From: Astropecten irregularis
Lineage: Eukaryota; Echinodermata; Asteroidea; Paxillosida; Astropectinidae
Direction of reading: 5' to 3'
NCBI GenBank assembly: GCA_963971285.1
Contig: OZ020258.1
Location: forward strand, 6,902,614-6,966,613
DNA: 64,000 nucleotides
Below are positions 61,022-64,000 of this stretch, piece after piece. Position 1 is the first letter of the stretch. Each line of letters starts with the position of its first letter. The translations under genes and the position numbers were made by a program. The notes below the pieces were generated by a model, which saw only the letters and a list, made by a program, of their open reading frames with translations, was not told the DNA's origin and did no database searches.

Positions 61022-61496
61022 TTCTGTGTATAGGTCGACTTCTTAGTTTTCACTAAGTCATCTTGCGCGGATACATTTTCTCGATAAGTCGACTTTTAGG
61101 GCTTAATAAGTCGACTTGGCGAGATAAAATTATGTGGTTATCTGCATAAAAATGGAATGGCACCGGTGGAGCTCTGTAGTTATTAATATGGTACCGGTTT
61201 AATTCTCACATTGTATAATGTGCATTGTGATATACCACATTTTCGAGACATTATTGGTGAATTATTACAGACTTTTTTTTGTGATGGCAATCGGATACAT
61301 GTAGCTCGTGGCAATCTTCGAATTATCTTTGGAAATGAAACTCGAGTCAGATGCTCGAGGGAAGAACAACGAATCCAAAACCAATGGGAAATTGAGAGTG
61401 GCGGGGGAAACTAGGACAATGAACGCTCATGACTATCGAAACAAGCAAACCGTACAGTGTGCAAAGATGATTATTTTGTTAATGATATTCTGTGCT

Positions 61497-61622
61497 TTCA
61501 CCAAACTCATCGTAACATACTATCAATCATATTAGACTTATGATGCATTGTAGCCCTACATATAGGATACGATGGGTTATCCTTCGTTACTTGAGTTACG
61601 ATCGATCGTAGGGATTCGTGAA
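61497..61622. mobile_element. MITE family D copy 9
   Basis: ttcaccaaactcatcgtaac to gatcgtagggattcgtgaac. Immediately followed by copy 10 in the same orientation. Confidence 0.85.
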
Positions 61623-61748
61623 CTTATCGTAACTTACTCTCAATCGTAGGACTTATGATGTCTTGTATACCCCTACGTATAGGATGCGATGGGTTATCCT
61701 TCGTAAACTCGAGTTACGATCGATCGCAGGGCTTCGAAAAATCGACCC
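61623..61748. mobile_element. MITE family D copy 10
   Basis: ttatcgtaacttactctcaa to cgcagggcttcgaaaaatcg then accc. It lacks its own left end, so the pair is a tandem dimer. Confidence 0.85.
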
Positions 61749-61871
61749 AAGGTATTGGTCTTCTTTCTTTCTCTGTTTCTGGCTTTGGCATCTAACTTTT
61801 TTCTAGTTCTGAACTCTTTCTGAACTTATGGAGGAGACAAGATTGATCGGTTTGCATTAAAGTTATGAAAT

Positions 61872-61904
61872 GTTTTTATTATTATTATTATCATCATCAT
61901 CATT
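61872..61904. repeat. (ATT)n(ATC)n microsatellite
   Basis: About four ATT units followed by four ATC units. Confidence 0.85.
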
Positions 61905-61916
61905 GGAAGCATATTG

Positions 61917-62171
61917 CCTGGGGCAAATTTCATAGAGCTGCTTAAAGCACCAACATTTGCTTTAGCACCAAAAACCATGGTAAATATTAAAATCAGTATG
62001 CCAGCCAGAACTCCTTTGTGAATGTTATACTCAGCAAACAATGGCCGAATACAAGTCAAAAGCAGTAAACATCACATGAAAATTTGGGTTGGTAATCCTG
62101 TTTGATCAAGGAAGACTTTTCATGTTTAAGCCGAATTTAGTGCTTAAGCAGCTCTATGAAATTGGTCCCTG
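61917..62171. mobile_element. MITE family C copy 10
   Basis: CCTGGGGCAAATTTCATAGA to CTCTATGAAATTGGTCCCTG. Best full copy of the subfamily with gatcaaggaagacttttcat. Confidence 0.9.
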
Positions 62172-63049
62172 TTATTCATATCCAGTCAGATGTTTTCAAC
62201 CTCACCTCTGAATTCCCACAAGATGAGATTACCAGTGTTATGTCCCATTGTAACATTACAAATAAATCAGGCAGTTAATAAAAGTGACAGTCGGAACGTT
62301 TTTATTTTTTACAATGATGCATTATAATCATGTTGTTGTGAGTTCATTCTGTAAATATTTGCTCATGCAGACCACGGTTCCCAGACGTCAAAGAATTTTT
62401 ACAATGTCACCTTTGACCTAGGATGTCCTAGTCTTCGTTATCAGCCTGCCCTAACAGCCCCCTGGATATTAAGAAAGTGATTTCTTATCGTGAAGTCGAC
62501 ACAATAGGAACGCGGGGGTGAAGTGGTGCTTGGGTATTTTTTTCTCTCTTCTACCTGAGAATTCCCACCGTTTTGGCTGTAAAGTCACAGACTCTCTAAC
62601 TCTCTGTCAGGATTTTGATAGATGAGATAAGGGGATCACTTCAGGCTCATTGTGTCTGGCTAAACAGCCTCATGACTGCTGAAAGTGCACTGGGAAAGTT
62701 CACTGTCATTATGGGGAGATTTTTAAACCCCGAATTTTTTTTTTTAATATTACCAAATAAAAGATGTTGGTGAAGAGGTTTCGACTGAGGTGATTGGATG
62801 AACCCACCAATCAGCGCCTACTTTCTTTGTTTGCGTAACCTATCTATAATTTATACATGTACTCATAATAATAATTAATTATGTAATTTGTAATATCAAC
62901 TGGAACTTTTCTCTACGGAGGTTGATTCCTTGTTTTTTTTATTTGTTGTAATAAAGTGCCACTTTATTAATGAAAATAAAACAAAAATGTTTGTTTGTTT
63001 ATTTGTTTTGCTTTTCGCTTACGCGCGGCATGTTACTATTCGCTTAGTC
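62172..63049. other. Intergenic, nothing recognised
   Basis: No exon or repeat family recognised. Confidence 0.45.
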
Positions 63050-63373
63050 AAAGGTAGTATCATACTTTGGTTTTTGTCAAAGAAATACAGATTCATGGGC
63101 AAGTTTCAGTCCCATACGTTGCCCACTTTTTGAGAAAACGGTGAAAAACGGCCACAGTATTTCTTAAGTCTTTTCTATTTTATTTTTGATCTTTTAAAAG
63201 ATCACAAAGATTTTCGGTCGTTGTTTTACTAATTTCTGGATAAATACACCATTTCAGACGGACAAATTTTAACGGTATGTTTCTACCACCGTCATCTTTA
63301 TACTCTGTAAGTTATAGGTAAATCTGTGAACATTTCTGTTTTGGTTTCTTACCAAAGTATGATACTACCTTTA
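63050..63373. mobile_element. MITE family A copy 12
   Basis: aaaggtagtatcatactttg to accaaagtatgatactacct then TTAA. Compared with the other copies about 40 bases are missing after cagattcatgggcaa. Confidence 0.88.
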
Positions 63374-64000
63374 ACAAGCATCTTGTGGGATTGGTCATTG
63401 ATGTTGTTTTGTGTCGATGACTTTTGGTGATGTTGTTCTGTATTGTAGTCGTCATTGATAATGTTTTGCTGCTGCAGCTGTTGCCATTTTGATGAAATCA
63501 AGTGAAGTCCTAAACTGAGTCGCAATCATGAAGAAAGGGGGCCATAAAAACCTATTGAGGGACATGTAATGGCTATAGCATGAATTTGGGCACGGCCGCC
63601 ATTTTTTCGTTCACAAACCAGACGAGTTTTTGTCGAGATTTTTCTCAATCGATAGGGCTTAATATAATAAGCTGGCAATCAATCAAATCACAGGTGTGAA
63701 AAATGGTTTGAAAAAAAAATGCTCCGGAATTAATAATTGGTCAAAGGATGCCCATTTCTTCAATTTTTTTTTCAAACTTGTGACGCGCCAATCCGTTAAT
63801 AAAGTTGTCAATCCTTGACTGACTTCAGTCAACCACTGGTGAATCAGCGAACCTATGAGCAAACACTGAACGGAGCTACCTAAACGACATATAATGAGTG
63901 GATTGGACCATTTTGATCACATGGTCTTAGAGTGTATATTCTACATCCATATAAAGCTATTTTACTTGTATACTATTTACACTTTTATACTACATGTATA
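63374..64000. other. Right edge, nothing recognised
   Basis: No exon, repeat family or RNA gene recognised. Confidence 0.45.

Larger units (their letters stand above)
60352..61179. mobile_element. Family K-type composite element containing family J copy 2
   Basis: Left arm TACGGAGCTCCAAGAGTGCC, right arm GGCACCGGTGGAGCTCTGTA, facing each other 830 bp apart. Inside are a duplicated block (60428-60506 and 60652-60730), an inserted family J element and an AAGTCGACTT-rich stretch at 61033-61120. Confidence 0.65.

Noticed and set aside
1..64000. CRISPR array, prophage, operon or bacterial origin
   Set aside because: Spliced genes and eukaryotic MITEs throughout; the tandem arrays have no spacers.

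Overview
This is a eukaryotic nuclear window: AT-rich, intron-rich and packed with short inverted-repeat transposons, with no sign of operons, rRNA or CRISPR. Two spliced genes with close vertebrate counterparts, one compact C-type lectin gene and abundant MITEs point to a marine invertebrate deuterostome. An echinoderm is my best guess, but that is inference from overall character and no single diagnostic gene fixes it.

Left part (1-9.8 kb). The 5' half of an ARFGAP1 orthologue lies on the minus strand. Four coding exons can be joined in frame from the start codon at 5242 down to a donor at 731; the rest of the gene lies beyond the left edge. Its introns hold tRNA-derived SINEs, TTAA-flanked MITEs and a 15-bp minisatellite. 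At 7.2-7.8 kb a single-exon gene on the plus strand encodes a secreted C-type lectin-like protein behind a clear TATA box. It is followed by two long-armed inverted-repeat elements and a nested pair of transposons.

Centre (13.5-30 kb). A complete nine-exon gene for a tubulointerstitial nephritis antigen-like protein (TINAGL1/TINAG family) lies on the minus strand, 29005 down to 14966. It predicts 454 residues: signal peptide, somatomedin B-like domain, Cys-rich linker and a papain-fold domain whose catalytic Cys is Ser. Every exon joins in frame at GT/AG sites. Its introns are crowded with MITEs, several ending within 20-50 bp of a splice donor, plus a 41-bp minisatellite of about 28 copies.

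Right part (30-64 kb). I find no gene I can name. There is one splice-bounded exon candidate near 43.7 kb. The rest is a repeat-rich desert with at least six MITE families, nested insertions, a palindromic element carrying 53-bp tandem repeats, a 24-bp array and purine-rich low-complexity DNA.

The genes are functionally unrelated: Golgi/COPI traffic (ARFGAP1), extracellular carbohydrate or ligand recognition (lectin) and extracellular/basement-membrane matrix (TINAGL). The strongest novelty is in the transposon landscape, not in a new gene system.
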